A DNA stretch of 64,000 nucleotides from Burkholderia latens (GCF_001718795.1 NZ_CP013438.1:2232001-2296000); one strand, 5' to 3'; positions 43,982 to 55,429 are shown, counted from the first letter of the stretch. Notes: generated by a model from the letters alone, not told the origin. Made by a program: numbers and translations.

Positions 43982-45130
43982 TCAGAACATGTGCCGCACG
44001 CCGACCATCGCGCCGAGCTGACCCATCCCCGCGCCGGGCGTCGTGCCAGGGCCGCCGCCGCTGACCGAGTAGCGTGCATGCGCGCTGTTCCACAGATACG
44101 ACGACTGCGCGTAGACGGCCGTACGCTTGCTCAACAAATAGGTCGCGCGCAGCGTGGCCATCGTGCCGCGCGTGTCGTGCGCGCTGTTGACGATCCGGTA
44201 GCCTTCGCCGTCGACGATGAAGTCGGGCTTCACCGCATACGACGCGCCGACGAAGAACAGATCCGAATGCGCGCCGGGCGCCGCCGGCGAACCGGTCGAC
44301 ACGCGCCGCCCGATCCAGCCCGCGCCGATCCGCGCGCCGGCCGCCTGCGCATACGCGCTCACGTGCGTGCGCGTGTCCTTGCCGCCGCTGCTCGTGAAGG
44401 GGGCGGGCGCCACGCCGTCGAAGAAGTTGGCGGCCGCACCGGTGCCGCCACGCTGTTCCTCGTACGACGCCGCCGCGCCGAAATACGCGCTGTCGTACTT
44501 GAGCATCACCGACCAGTTCCGGCATTGCACCGCGTCGCCAGGCACCTGTCCCGCGCACGTCCCCTGCCCCGGCGAGTTGCCGGTACCCGCACCGTCGCGG
44601 CCGAACGAATACGCGGCGCCGAGCGTCACGCCGCGATACGTGCCGACGTAAGTCACCGCGTTGTCGGCGCGGCCGTTCGGCACGTATGCGTCGAACGAGC
44701 CGAGCCCGTAGATGTCGGGGCCGATGATGTCCGCGCCCTGCAGCGCGAGGTACGTCATCGTGTACTGGCGGCCGAACGCAAGCGTGCCGAAGCTGCTCTT
44801 CAGCCCGACGAACGCCTGCCGCCCGAACAGCCGGCCGCCCTGGCCCAAATCGCCGCCGCGCACGTTGAAGCCGCTTTCGAGCGTGAACACCGCCTGGTAG
44901 CCGCCGCCGAGATCTTCGGTGCCGCGCAGCCCCCAGCGCGACGGCAGTTCGCCCGTCACGCCCGGCATCCGCACGACGTGATCGCCGGCCGCGTTGGCGT
45001 GCGACACGAACTCGACGCCCGTATCGATGATCCCGTACAGCGTCACGCTCGACTGCGCGTGCGCACCCGGTGCGGCAAGCGCGCAGCACGCGCCGGCGGC
45101 CAGCAGGCCGTTCCTTGTCTTCGTCTTCAT
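43982..45130 (-). CDS. Gram-negative porin, Burkholderia OmpC type
   Basis: 382-residue outer-membrane porin. Signal peptide at 1-25 ending AHAQ; mature start SSVTLYGIIDTGVEF and strand repeats such as SRWGLRGTEDLGGGYQAVFTLES are typical, and the last residue is Phe (VGVRHMF) as porin assembly needs. It lies 34 bp before the esterase gene and 69 bp after the importer gene, so it probably admits the aromatic ester or acid. GGAG precedes ATG 45130. Confidence 0.95.
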   Translation of the reverse strand: MKTKTRNGLLAAGACCALAAPGAHAQSSVTLYGIIDTGVEFVSHANAAGDHVVRMPGVTGELPSRWGLRGTEDLGGGYQAVFTLESGFNVRGGDLGQGGRLFGRQAFVGLKSSFGTLAFGRQYTMTYLALQGADIIGPDIYGLGSFDAYVPNGRADNAVTYVGTYRGVTLGAAYSFGRDGAGTGNSPGQGTCAGQVPGDAVQCRNWSVMLKYDSAYFGAAASYEEQRGGTGAAANFFDGVAPAPFTSSGGKDTRTHVSAYAQAAGARIGAGWIGRRVSTGSPAAPGAHSDLFFVGASYAVKPDFIVDGEGYRIVNSAHDTRGTMATLRATYLLSKRTAVYAQSSYLWNSAHARYSVSGGGPGTTPGAGMGQLGAMVGVRHMF

Positions 45131-45198
45131 TTCGTTGCGTCTCCAGACCGTGATGAATTGCGCGCTCTGACGGCGCGCATTGAAAAAAGCGAAACGTT

Positions 45199-46404
45199 TC
45201 AGTCGTCCGCGTGCGGGCGGCGGATCAGCACGAATGCAGCGAAGGCCGCGACGAGCGTGACGGGAATGCTCGCGCCGATCACGACGGGCGCGCTGCGGCC
45301 AGCGGCGAGCAGCGTCGCGGCCGCGAGCGGCCCGACGACGGAGCCGAGCCGGCCGACGGCGACCGCCGCGCCGACGCCGGTGCCGCGCATCGCGGTCGGG
45401 TAGTAGATCGCCGCGAGCGCATACAGCACCGACTGTCCGCCGACGACGAACATCCCGGCCGCGAACGCGGCCACCGCGAGCGATGCGAAACCGGGCGCGG
45501 CGGCGAGCGCGGCAAGCGACAGCACGATCCCGACATACATGCCGCCGACCACGCGCGACGCGCGCATCCGGTCGAGCGCCGCGCCGATGCCGAGCGCGCC
45601 GAGCCCCGCGCCGACGTTGAACGCGATCTGAACGAGGCCGACGTGCGCGCGATCGAGCCCGCGCGCGGCCATCAGCGACGGCAGCCAGTTCAGCAGGAAG
45701 TACAGGACGATCAGCGTGCAGAAGTAGCTGACCCAAAGCGCGACCGTCGACGTCGTGCGGCCGTCGCCGAACAGCGTGCGTGCGACGCTGGTGCGCGCGG
45801 CCTGCGTGCCGGCGACGTCGAGATACGCGCGCGATTCCGGCAGGAACCACACCAGCAGCGGCACGAGCAGCAGCGGCCCCACGCCGCCGACGTAGAAAAT
45901 GTGCCGCCATTCGGTGTCGCCGGCGAGCAGCACGCCGATAAGCGACGCGATCACGCCGCCGAACGGAATGCCGCAGTACATCGTCGCCACCGCGCTGCTG
46001 CGCGAGCGCGGCTCGACCGCTTCGGACGACAGCGCGATCAGGTTCGGCATCGCACCGCCGAGGCCGATGCCGGTCAGCACGCGGACGACGACGAGCATCG
46101 CGAATGTCGAGACCTGCGCGGTCGCGATCGACAGCAGCCCGAACAGCACGACCGACGCGATCAGCACGCGCTTGCGGCCGATCCGGTCGGCGAGCCGGCC
46201 GCCGAGCATCGCGCCCGGCAGCAGCCCGAACGTGCCCGCGCTGAACGCGATGCCCATCTGCGACACCGACAGTCCGAATTCGCGCGCCATCCGCGGCGCG
46301 GCGACACCGACCGACTGCAGGTCGAGCCCTTCGAGGAGTGCGATCGCGAAACACAGTGCGAGCGTGGTCGCGACCGTGGGTTTTTCGGCAACGTAAGTGT
46401 TCAT
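45199..46404 (-). CDS. MFS importer, aromatic acid:H+ symporter type
   Basis: 401-residue major-facilitator protein with 12 helices. The AAHS signature DLQSVGVAAPRMAREFGLS follows helix 1, with GRLADRIGRKRVLI between helices 2 and 3, and LPESRAY in the central loop. Relatives carry hydroxycinnamates, vanillate or benzoates. GGAGACAGC precedes ATG 46404; a longer frame to 46530 runs over the operator and is rejected. First gene of the porin-esterase unit. Confidence 0.92.
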   Translation of the reverse strand: MNTYVAEKPTVATTLALCFAIALLEGLDLQSVGVAAPRMAREFGLSVSQMGIAFSAGTFGLLPGAMLGGRLADRIGRKRVLIASVVLFGLLSIATAQVSTFAMLVVVRVLTGIGLGGAMPNLIALSSEAVEPRSRSSAVATMYCGIPFGGVIASLIGVLLAGDTEWRHIFYVGGVGPLLLVPLLVWFLPESRAYLDVAGTQAARTSVARTLFGDGRTTSTVALWVSYFCTLIVLYFLLNWLPSLMAARGLDRAHVGLVQIAFNVGAGLGALGIGAALDRMRASRVVGGMYVGIVLSLAALAAAPGFASLAVAAFAAGMFVVGGQSVLYALAAIYYPTAMRGTGVGAAVAVGRLGSVVGPLAAATLLAAGRSAPVVIGASIPVTLVAAFAAFVLIRRPHADD

Positions 46405-46520
46405 GCTGTCTCCAGATCCTATGTCTTGTCTTGTAGTCGGCCGGCCTTGCAACGGCCGCCGCGCGCCGCCGCCGGCCAGTGGCGGGCCGGCGCGCGAGGG
46501 GTCGCATGAATGGCTGCATT

Positions 46521-46537
46521 TATCAGGCAACCTGATT
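46521..46537. promoter_or_regulatory. ATCAGG-N3-CCTGAT operator upstream of the importer-porin-esterase unit
   Basis: Six-base perfect arms at 46522-46527 and 46531-46536, with near-symmetry one base further. It lies 118 bp before the importer ATG. The same arms recur at 50985-51005 in front of the hydratase/lyase gene. Confidence 0.7.
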
Positions 46538-46594
46538 CACTGGCCGCAGGAATGCCCGCCGGTGTCGTGGCCGGCCGGTCGTTGTGCCCGCTGG

Positions 46595-46634
46595 TTGCTG
46601 CTCGTTGCTGCTCGTTGCGGCCCGTTGCCGCGTG
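46595..46634. repeat. Short 10-bp repeat (TTGCTGCTCG and variants)
   Basis: Two exact TTGCTGCTCG copies followed by TTGCGGCCCG and TTGCCGCGTG, 17 bp past the stop of the feruloyl-CoA synthase gene. The word GCTCGTTGC is shared with the heptanucleotide array near 25.9 kb. Minor slippage repeat. Confidence 0.5.
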
Positions 46635-46650
46635 CTGCCCGTTACGCGTT

Positions 46651-48570
46651 TCAGCCCGTGCGCGCCGCTTGCGCGTAGATCGCGTCGGGATCGCGCCGCG
46701 TCGGGTCGTACAGCGCATCGATCGTCGCCGCGCGATGCTTCTGCACGGCGGCCTGGTTCAGCGAACCCTTGTCGGTCACTTCGCCGAGATCGAGCGACGG
46801 CGGCGTGTCGATCAGCCGGATCCGCGCGACGAACGTCGAACCGCCGCTCGCGTTCCGGTTCAGCGCAGCGAGCCATGCCGCAAACGCCGCGCGCACGGCC
46901 GGCGCGCGCAGCACGTCGGTCACCGATGCATCGGCGGGAAGCCCGGCCAGTGCACGGCATGCATCGACGCGCGGAAACACCAGCAAGCCGATGTCGTCGC
47001 GATTGATCCCGGTGACGACCACGTCCTGCACGTATGGCGCACCGCTCGACACCGCATTCGCGCGCAGCGGCCCGACGCTGACGAACGTGCCGCTGCTCAG
47101 CTTGAAGTCCTCGGTCAGCCGCCCGTCGAACATCAGCCCGAGTTCCGGCCGCGCCGGATCGGCAAAGACCCCCGCATCGCCGCTGCGGTAGTAGCCTTCT
47201 TCGTCGAACACGTCGCGCGGATCGACGTCCGCGTGCCAGTAGCCGCGCATCACGTTCGGCCCCTTGAAGCGCAGTTCGTGCTTGCCGCCGCACGGCACGA
47301 GCTTCGCATCGCAGCCGGGCGCGGGCAGCCCGATGTAGCCGGCGCGCATCAGCGGCCCCGTCGTGAACAGGCACGACGGCGACGCCTCGGTCATCCCGAG
47401 GCCGGCCATGATGCGGATCCGCTCGCCGCAATGCGCTTCGGTCACGCGGTCGAGCCGGTCCCATGCGGCCTGCGACAGCCCCGCTCCGCCGAAGAAATAC
47501 AGCTTCACGCGCGAGAAGAACGTGTCGCGCAGCGCGGCGTCGCGCTCGAGCGCGGCGGTCAGTTCCTCCCAGCCCTTCGGCACGTTGAAGTAGATCGTCG
47601 GCGCGATCTCGCGCAGGTTGCGCACGGTTTCGTCGAAGCGGCCCGGCATCGGGCGGCCGTCGTCGATATACAGCGTGCCGCCGTTGTACAGCGCGATGCC
47701 GAGGTTGTGACTGCCGCCGAACGTGTGGTTCCACGGCAGCCAGTCGACCAGCACCGGCGGTTCGCGCGTGAGCTCGGGCATCGTCTGGCGCAGCATCTGC
47801 TGGTTGCTGCACAGCATCCGGTGCGTGGTCGGCACCGCCTTCGGCTGCTTGGTGGAACCCGACGTGAACAAGATCTTCGCGAGATCATCGGGACCCACCG
47901 CGGCGTGGATCGCGTCGATCGTGCGCGGAGCGGTGCCGAGCAGCCGCGACAGCGGCACCGCGCGGCCGTCGGCATCGGCGTCGGCGTCGCGCGCGACGAT
48001 CAGCGCCGCATCGGCCGGCAGCGTCGCGTCGAGTGCGCGCGCGAACGGCGCGCGCTCGGCGACGAATACGGCACCCGGCCGCAGCACGGCGAGCGTGTGG
48101 CGCAGCTTGCCGAAGTCGGCCGACACCAGCGAATACGCGGGCGAGATCGGCGAGTACGGCACGCCCGCCAGCATCGCCGCGAACATCAGCTGCAAATGCT
48201 CGAGATCGTTGCCGGACAGCACCGCGAGCGGACGCTCGGCCGACAGCCCGAGATCGACGAGCCCCTGGCCGAGCGCGCGGGCGCGTTCGAGCATCTGCGC
48301 GTACGTGATCTCGATCCAGTGGCCGTCCGCACCGCGCCGCGCGGCGAGCACACGGTCCGGATGGGCTTGCGCGCCGCGCACGAGACAGTCGGTGATGCGC
48401 GTCGGGTAATCGCCGAGCGGCTCGCGCGAGCGCAGGTACCAGGTGCCGTCGGCCGTGCGGCGAATCTCGGCCGCGCCGACCGCGACGTCGGCCGCGCGGT
48501 AGCGCACGCGGCCCGTGTCGTTCACCGGGCTGCTCGCGGGCGTCGCAACATTCATCGTCGGCTCGCTCAT
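46651..48570 (-). CDS. fcs: Feruloyl-CoA synthase
   Basis: 639-residue acyl-CoA ligase that activates ferulate (and likely p-coumarate or caffeate) to the CoA thioester with ATP. Phosphate loop is [23 protein letters not shown] and [11 protein letters not shown] are adenylation motifs, and [10 protein letters not shown] with [14 protein letters not shown] form the hinge region. The start overlaps the vanillin dehydrogenase stop by 4 bp (ATGA). It is the last gene of the hydratase-lyase/dehydrogenase/synthase unit. Confidence 0.93.
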   Translation of the reverse strand: MSEPTMNVATPASSPVNDTGRVRYRAADVAVGAAEIRRTADGTWYLRSREPLGDYPTRITDCLVRGAQAHPDRVLAARRGADGHWIEITYAQMLERARALGQGLVDLGLSAERPLAVLSGNDLEHLQLMFAAMLAGVPYSPISPAYSLVSADFGKLRHTLAVLRPGAVFVAERAPFARALDATLPADAALIVARDADADADGRAVPLSRLLGTAPRTIDAIHAAVGPDDLAKILFTSGSTKQPKAVPTTHRMLCSNQQMLRQTMPELTREPPVLVDWLPWNHTFGGSHNLGIALYNGGTLYIDDGRPMPGRFDETVRNLREIAPTIYFNVPKGWEELTAALERDAALRDTFFSRVKLYFFGGAGLSQAAWDRLDRVTEAHCGERIRIMAGLGMTEASPSCLFTTGPLMRAGYIGLPAPGCDAKLVPCGGKHELRFKGPNVMRGYWHADVDPRDVFDEEGYYRSGDAGVFADPARPELGLMFDGRLTEDFKLSSGTFVSVGPLRANAVSSGAPYVQDVVVTGINRDDIGLLVFPRVDACRALAGLPADASVTDVLRAPAVRAAFAAWLAALNRNASGGSTFVARIRLIDTPPSLDLGEVTDKGSLNQAAVQKHRAATIDALYDPTRRDPDAIYAQAARTG

Positions 48571-50015
48571 ATCGGGTAGTGCCGCGGCGTGGTCTGCACG
48601 GTGATCCAGCGCAGCTCGGTGAATTCCGCGATCGACGCGCGGCTGCCGAAGCGGCCGTAGCCGCTCGCTTTCGTGCCGCCGAACGGCATCTGCGCTTCGT
48701 CGTGCACGGTCGGCCCGTTGACGTGGCAGATCCCCGATTCGATCCGGCGCGCGACCGCCATCGCACGCGCGATGTCGCGGCTGAACACGCTCGCCGACAA
48801 TCCGAACTCGCTGTCGTTCGCAAGCGCGACCGCTTCGTCGTCGCTGTCCGCGCGCAGGATCGCGACGACCGGCGCGAACGACTCCTCGCGATAGAGCCGC
48901 ATGTCGCGCGTGACGCCGTCGACGATCGACGGCTGCATCGTCGCGCCCTCCACTCGGCAGCCGAGCGGCAGTCGCGCGCCGTGCGCACGCGCATCGTCGA
49001 CCAGCGACGCGGCGCGCGCGGCCGCCGCCGCATCGACCATCGTGCCGAGTGCGTGACCGGCCTGCGGATCGCCGGCAACGAGCGTGCGGGCCTTTGCCGT
49101 CAGCCGTTCGACGAGCGCGTCGGCAATCGGCCGCGCGGCGATCACGCGCTCGGTCGACATGCAGATCTGCCCCTGGTTGAAGAACGCACCGAAGGCGATC
49201 GCGTCAACGGCCGCCTCGAGGTCGGCATCGTCGAGCACCAGCACCGGCGCCTTGCCGCCGAGTTCGAGGAGCACGGGCTTCAGGTGCGCGGCCGCGTGGC
49301 GCGCGATGATGCGGCCGACGTGGGTCGAGCCGGTGAAGTTGATGCGCTTCACGTGCGGATGCGCGATCATCCGCTCGACGAGTTCGGGTGCATCGGCGGC
49401 CGCGTGCGTGATCACGTTCACCACGCCGCCGCCGAGCCCGGCTTCGTCAAGCACCGCGCCGATCAGCGTATGCACGCCGGGGCATGCCTCGGATGCCTTC
49501 AACACGACCGTATTGCCGCACGCGAGCGGCATCGCGAGCGCACGCGTGCCGAGAATCACCGGCGCGTTCCACGGCGCGATGCCGAGCACCACGCCGCACG
49601 GCACGCGCATCGCGAGCGCGAGATTGCCCGGTACGTCCGACGGGATCACGTCGCCGTCGATCTGCGTCGTCATCGACGCGGCCTCGCGCAGCATGTTGGC
49701 CGCGAGCGTCACGTTGAAGCCGAGCCAGCCTGGCGTCGCGCCCGTTTCGGCGACGCCGGCCGCGATGAATTCGTCGATGCGCGCGTCCATCAGGTCCGCC
49801 GCCTTCAGCAGCCGGCGGCGCTGCTCGGTCGGCGCGAGCGCCGCCCACGCGGGGAATGCGCGCTGCGCGGCGTCGATTGCCGCGTCGGCGTCGGCAATGC
49901 CGGCCGCCGGCGCGCGCGACGCAAGCGCGCCCGTCGCGGGGTTGAAGCGGTCGAAGGTGCGGCCGTCACGGGCGGTACACCACTCGCCGCCGATCAGCAT
50001 CCGTCTGTCGGTCAT
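48567..50015 (-). CDS. vdh: Vanillin (benzaldehyde-type) dehydrogenase
   Basis: 482-residue NAD(P)-dependent aldehyde dehydrogenase oxidising vanillin to vanillate. The catalytic Cys is in FNQGQICMSTERV, and the base Glu in LLELGGKAPVLV; the GSTHVG turn binds the cofactor. The clustering between the hydratase/lyase and the CoA synthase makes vanillin the natural substrate. AGGAG precedes ATG 50015. It is translationally coupled to fcs. Confidence 0.93.
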   Translation of the reverse strand: MTDRRMLIGGEWCTARDGRTFDRFNPATGALASRAPAAGIADADAAIDAAQRAFPAWAALAPTEQRRRLLKAADLMDARIDEFIAAGVAETGATPGWLGFNVTLAANMLREAASMTTQIDGDVIPSDVPGNLALAMRVPCGVVLGIAPWNAPVILGTRALAMPLACGNTVVLKASEACPGVHTLIGAVLDEAGLGGGVVNVITHAAADAPELVERMIAHPHVKRINFTGSTHVGRIIARHAAAHLKPVLLELGGKAPVLVLDDADLEAAVDAIAFGAFFNQGQICMSTERVIAARPIADALVERLTAKARTLVAGDPQAGHALGTMVDAAAAARAASLVDDARAHGARLPLGCRVEGATMQPSIVDGVTRDMRLYREESFAPVVAILRADSDDEAVALANDSEFGLSASVFSRDIARAMAVARRIESGICHVNGPTVHDEAQMPFGGTKASGYGRFGSRASIAEFTELRWITVQTTPRHYPI

Positions 50016-50086
50016 GTCGTCTCCTGCCTTGCCTGTCTCTTCCGGTTACGCCGGCGGTTGCGCCGGCGGCTGCGTCGGCGCTTGTA

Positions 50087-50917
50087 TCAGCGCTTGTATG
50101 CCTGCAGGCCCGGCTTGATCGTCTTGTCGTCGAGGAACTGCTTCAGCCCCTGTTCGCGGCCGCGTTCCGGATCGCGCAGCTGCGCCTGATCGAGCTTCGC
50201 ATACAGGTAGTCCTCGCACTGCTCCCACGTGAGCTCGCGCGAACGCTTGAAGCCGTGTTTCGCCGCGCGCAGCACGACCGGGTTCTTGTCCATCAGCCGC
50301 GCCGCGAGCGCGATCGTCGCGTCGCGCAGCCCGGCGAGCGGCACGCTGCTGTTCACAAGGCCCATCTCCGCCGCTTCTACGCCGGTGAACGTGTCGCCGG
50401 TCATGATGTAGTGCAGCGCGCGGCGGTGCCCGACCGTGTCCGCCATCGCCTTGCTCACGAGGTTGCCGGGCGGGATGCCCCAGTTGATCTCCGACAGCCC
50501 GAACACCGCTTCATCCGCGGCGATCGCGAGGTCGCACGCGACGAGCGGCGAGAACCCGCCGCCGAAGCACCAGCCGTTCACCATCGCGATCGTCGGCTTG
50601 TTGTACATCCGCAGCCGGCGCCACTGCCATTCCGACGCGTCGCGGCGCACCTTCTCCTGCAGCGCGTCGGAGCCGCCGTCGATTTCGCGGAAATACTCCT
50701 TCAGATCCATGCCGGCCGTCCACGCGGCGCCGGCGCCCGTCAGCACCAGCACCTTGGCCTCGTCGTCGAACTCGATCGCGTCGAGCACCTGCAGCATTTC
50801 CTGGTTCAGCGTCGGGCTCATCGCATTGCGTTTCTCCGGGCGGTTCAACGTGACCCACGCGATGCCGGCCTCCACTTTCACTTCAACGGTCTGCCAGCGG
50901 TTGTCGTACTTGCTCAT
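50087..50917 (-). CDS. ech: Feruloyl-CoA hydratase/lyase
   Basis: 276-residue crotonase-fold enzyme that hydrates feruloyl-CoA and cleaves it to vanillin and acetyl-CoA. Oxyanion-hole regions are GAGAAWTAGMDLKEYF and GWCFGGGFSPLVACD; the catalytic Glu lies in LSEINWGIPPGN. The Tyr-rich N-terminal part and SEWQWRRLRMYNKPTIAM are typical of HCHL enzymes rather than fatty-acid hydratases. ATG 50917 matches the family start. First gene of the unit, with the operator 68 bp upstream. Confidence 0.94.
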   Translation of the reverse strand: MSKYDNRWQTVEVKVEAGIAWVTLNRPEKRNAMSPTLNQEMLQVLDAIEFDDEAKVLVLTGAGAAWTAGMDLKEYFREIDGGSDALQEKVRRDASEWQWRRLRMYNKPTIAMVNGWCFGGGFSPLVACDLAIAADEAVFGLSEINWGIPPGNLVSKAMADTVGHRRALHYIMTGDTFTGVEAAEMGLVNSSVPLAGLRDATIALAARLMDKNPVVLRAAKHGFKRSRELTWEQCEDYLYAKLDQAQLRDPERGREQGLKQFLDDKTIKPGLQAYKR

Positions 50918-50984
50918 GTCTGTTCCTGTCGTTCGTTCCTGTGCGATTCGGTGCGCAGCATCCCTGCTGCGGACGACTTCATTT

Positions 50985-51005
50985 AATATCAGGCTACCTG
51001 ATATT
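50985..51005. promoter_or_regulatory. AATATCAGG-N3-CCTGATATT operator upstream of the ferulate catabolic unit
   Basis: Perfect 9-bp arms around CTA, 68-88 bp before the ech ATG. A MarR-family gene ends 150 bp upstream. MarR repressors bind such short AT-flanked palindromes. The core is shared with the site at 46521-46537. Confidence 0.8.
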
Positions 51006-51151
51006 GCAAGCGGCATGAGCGCCGGTGTTAACCCGAAGCGGAAAGCGACGAAATCAGGGAACGGTCAGGCGGCCGGCGGCAACGCGCACACGGCGAAAGC
51101 GGGCCGCGCGGGCCCGCGTCATGCGGGTTCGGAAGCGATCGGCGGCGGGGA

Positions 51152-51676
51152 TCAGCCGCGCAGGTTGCGCGAGAACAGTTCGAGCGCGCGTTGCACGTGC
51201 GCGGCATCGTCGGCGGAGATGTCGCCGAGCATGCGCGCCTCGAGCGGGCGCAGCACGGCCTCGCATTCGCGCAGCATCGCCGCGCCTGCGTCGGTCAGCT
51301 TCAGCAGGATGATGCGGCCGTGCGACGGGTCGGCCTCGCGCGTGACGAAGCCGCGGGCGGCCATCACGCTCATTACCTCGTTCGCCGATTGCGGCGTGAT
51401 CCACGAGCGCTCGGCGAGCTGTGCGTTCGACGATGCGCCGCGCGCCTCGAGCACCGACAGCGCCGTGTATTGCGCGAGCGTGATGCCGAGCGGTGCGAGC
51501 GCGTCGGTCATGTGACGGCGCAGCAGCCGGTCGAGGCCGCCGATCACGTAGGTCAGGCGCTGTTGCACGCGCGCCTTCGGCTTGTCGCCGGGCGCGCGGT
51601 CGGCCGTCGCGGCGTCCGTCGGGGTGTGCTTTACCGCGCGCTTCGGGATAGCGGGCTTGGTCGTTGCGGAACTCAT
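51152..51676 (-). CDS. MarR-family regulator, probable hydroxycinnamate repressor
   Basis: 174 residues. After a Lys/Ala-rich N-terminal extension of about 35, the winged helix covers residues 45-150: LGITLAQYTALSVLE, SNAQLAERSWITPQSANEVMSVM (recognition helix) and ADPSHGRIILLKLTDAG (wing). MarR proteins next to ferulate or coumarate genes usually release DNA on binding the CoA thioester. Same strand and 235 bp before ech. It probably controls both sites of the ATCAGG palindrome. Confidence 0.9.
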   Translation of the reverse strand: MSSATTKPAIPKRAVKHTPTDAATADRAPGDKPKARVQQRLTYVIGGLDRLLRRHMTDALAPLGITLAQYTALSVLEARGASSNAQLAERSWITPQSANEVMSVMAARGFVTREADPSHGRIILLKLTDAGAAMLRECEAVLRPLEARMLGDISADDAAHVQRALELFSRNLRG

Positions 51677-51842
51677 GGTGCTGGCGGGATGGAATTGCGG
51701 GCCATCTTACCAGCAGGTGGGCAGATGAACGACGTGGCGGCGGCCGATCGCAGCCGCCGTCCGCACCGGATCGCGTGCATGAGCGCGCGGCCCGCCGCAT
51801 CAGCGGGCTCCCATCGACGGCAACCCGTATGCGGCGGCGCGA

Positions 51843-52745
51843 TCAGCGGCGCGGCTTGCCCGCGAATCGCGCGGTCGGCAGCCCCGCGTAGCGGGTGCGC
51901 GCGACGAATACGCCGCCGGCGTCGGCATCGTTCGCCAACGCATCGTCGTCGAGCCCGACGCGTGCGCTCGTCACGTACAACCGGCCGGCACCGTCGAGTG
52001 CGACGCAGCTCGGCTGCGCGGTCGGCACGTCGACGCGATCCGTCTCGACGCCGTCCGGCCCGTAACGCACCACCCGCCGGCCGCCCCATTGCGCGTTCCA
52101 CAGCCCGCCGTCGCGATCCATCGTCGAGCCGTCCGGGTCGCCGTTCGCATCGGTCAAGCGCGCGAACGGCCGCAAGTTGGCCACGTCGCCGCCGGTACGG
52201 TAATCGCACACGAGAATCTCGCGCACCATCGAATCGCAGAAATACATCTTCGTGCCATCGGGCGAGAACGCGATGCTGTTCGCGATCGCCGCCGCGGACA
52301 GCGCGAGCCGCTCGAGCGTGAGGTCAGGATTGAGCCGATAGAACCCGCCGACCGCGCGCGGCGGCTCGCCGCCTTCGTCCTTCATCCCGAACACGAACGC
52401 GCCGAACGGATCGCAGCGGCCGTCGTTCAGACGCGTCGGCAGATCGGGCTCGACGTCGACGATCTGCGTGAACGCGCCGCTGCGCAGATCGAAGAACGCG
52501 AGACGGGTCGCGAGTCCGACCAGCAGCACGTCGGGATCCGGCGTGAGCGCGAAGCACGCCAGGCGCTCGGGCATCGGCCACTGCGCGAGCGCGGAACCGT
52601 CCGCGCGGCAGCGCCACAGCCGCGCGCCTTCGATGTCGGTCCAGTACAGCGCGTGCGTCGCATCGCACCACGTCGCGCCTTCGCCGAGCATGTTGCGGCT
52701 GTCCACCAGCAGCGCCGCCGCCGTGCCCGGATGAGTCTGTTGCAT
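51843..52745 (-). CDS. SMP-30/gluconolactonase-family sugar lactonase
   Basis: 300-residue six-bladed propeller hydrolase. Metal-site segments are MLGEGATWCDATHALYWTDIEG, LPTRLNDGRCDPFGAFVFG, IANSIAFSPDGTKMYFCDS and DGSTMDRDGGLWNAQWGG. In this operon it would open L-arabino-gamma-lactone to L-arabonate after the dehydrogenase step. Last gene of the eight-gene arabinose operon, 51 bp after araH. Confidence 0.92.
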   Translation of the reverse strand: MQQTHPGTAAALLVDSRNMLGEGATWCDATHALYWTDIEGARLWRCRADGSALAQWPMPERLACFALTPDPDVLLVGLATRLAFFDLRSGAFTQIVDVEPDLPTRLNDGRCDPFGAFVFGMKDEGGEPPRAVGGFYRLNPDLTLERLALSAAAIANSIAFSPDGTKMYFCDSMVREILVCDYRTGGDVANLRPFARLTDANGDPDGSTMDRDGGLWNAQWGGRRVVRYGPDGVETDRVDVPTAQPSCVALDGAGRLYVTSARVGLDDDALANDADAGGVFVARTRYAGLPTARFAGKPRR

Positions 52746-52796
52746 GCCGTCTCCCGATATTCGTCGTAGTTGCCGGCGGTCGCGCTCGGGTCGAAC

Positions 52797-53816
52797 TCAG
52801 ATCTTCATCGCGCGCCGCTGGTTGCGACGATACTGGTCGAACAGCACCGCGAGCAACAGAATTCCGCCGCGTATCAGATATTGGTAAAACGTCGGCACGT
52901 TCAACAGGCTCATCGCGTCCTGCACGGAGCCCATGATCAGCACGCCAACCAGCACGCCGGAGATCGTCGCGACGCCGCCCGTCAGCGACACGCCGCCGAG
53001 CACGCATGCCGAGATCACGCCGAGTTCGAGGCCGACCGACGTCTTCGGATCGCCGAGGCTCATCCGCGACGCGAGCATCACGCCGGCGAAGCCGGTCACG
53101 AGCCCCTGCAGCACGAACACCGTGATCTTGATGCGCATCACCGGCAGCCCTGCGAGCAGCGCGGCTTCGCCGTTGCCGCCGACGGCCAGCACGTTCTTGC
53201 CGAACACCGTCTTGCGCAGCAGGAAGCCGAACACGACGAAGCCGATGATGTTGCTCCAGATCGGATACGAGATGCCGAGGAACGAGCCGCCGCCGAGATC
53301 GAAGAAACGCTCCTCGGAGATCATCACCGCGTCGCCGTTCGACGTGATGAACGCGAGCCCGCGCACGACTTCCATCATCGCGAGCGTGACGATCAGCGAG
53401 TTGATCCGCCAACGCGCGATCAGCACGCCGTTCACGAGCCCGACCGCGCCGCCCGCGAGCACGCCCGCCGTGATGCCGAGCACGACGCTGTGCGTCGCGG
53501 TGATCAGCGTCGATGCGACGACGCCCGAGAACGCGACGATCGACGCGACCGACAGGTCGACTTCGCCGAGTGCGAGCACGAACATCATCGTCACCGCGAT
53601 CGAGCCGATCAGCGTGACCGACAGCAGGAGGCCCTGGATGTTGCGCGGCGTGAGGAAGTCCGGCACCGTTAGCGACAGCACCGCGAACAGCACGAGAAAC
53701 ACCATCACGATGCCGGAGCGGTTGACCAGCTGCCACACGCCGCCGCGCGGGCGCGCGGCCGCGGCCGCGGCGTCCGGGGAGGGGGAAGTACGTTGGGGTT
53801 GCATTGCCTGGCTCAT
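52797..53816 (-). CDS. araH: L-Arabinose ABC transporter permease
   Basis: 339-residue inner-membrane permease of the RbsC/AraH family with 8-10 helices. Typical blocks: LALGEVDLSVASIVAFSGVV, GLVNGVLIARWRINSLIVTLAMM and LELGVISACVLGGVSLTGG. It forms the channel with AraG and receives sugar from AraF. Thirty bp after araG. The N-terminal 25 residues are Pro/Ala-rich and variable. Confidence 0.93.
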   Translation of the reverse strand: MSQAMQPQRTSPSPDAAAAAARPRGGVWQLVNRSGIVMVFLVLFAVLSLTVPDFLTPRNIQGLLLSVTLIGSIAVTMMFVLALGEVDLSVASIVAFSGVVASTLITATHSVVLGITAGVLAGGAVGLVNGVLIARWRINSLIVTLAMMEVVRGLAFITSNGDAVMISEERFFDLGGGSFLGISYPIWSNIIGFVVFGFLLRKTVFGKNVLAVGGNGEAALLAGLPVMRIKITVFVLQGLVTGFAGVMLASRMSLGDPKTSVGLELGVISACVLGGVSLTGGVATISGVLVGVLIMGSVQDAMSLLNVPTFYQYLIRGGILLLAVLFDQYRRNQRRAMKI

Positions 53817-53846
53817 ATCAGTTGCTTTCCGGTTGACTGCTCGCCG

Positions 53847-55409
<1,563 letters not shown>

Positions 55410-55429
55410 TGCGTCGTCGCCCCGCACGC

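Noticed and set aside
42119..45403. 1094-codon plus-strand open frame
   Set aside because: Arg/His/Ala-rich shadow of the esterase and porin genes, whose own translations carry signal peptides and catalytic motifs.
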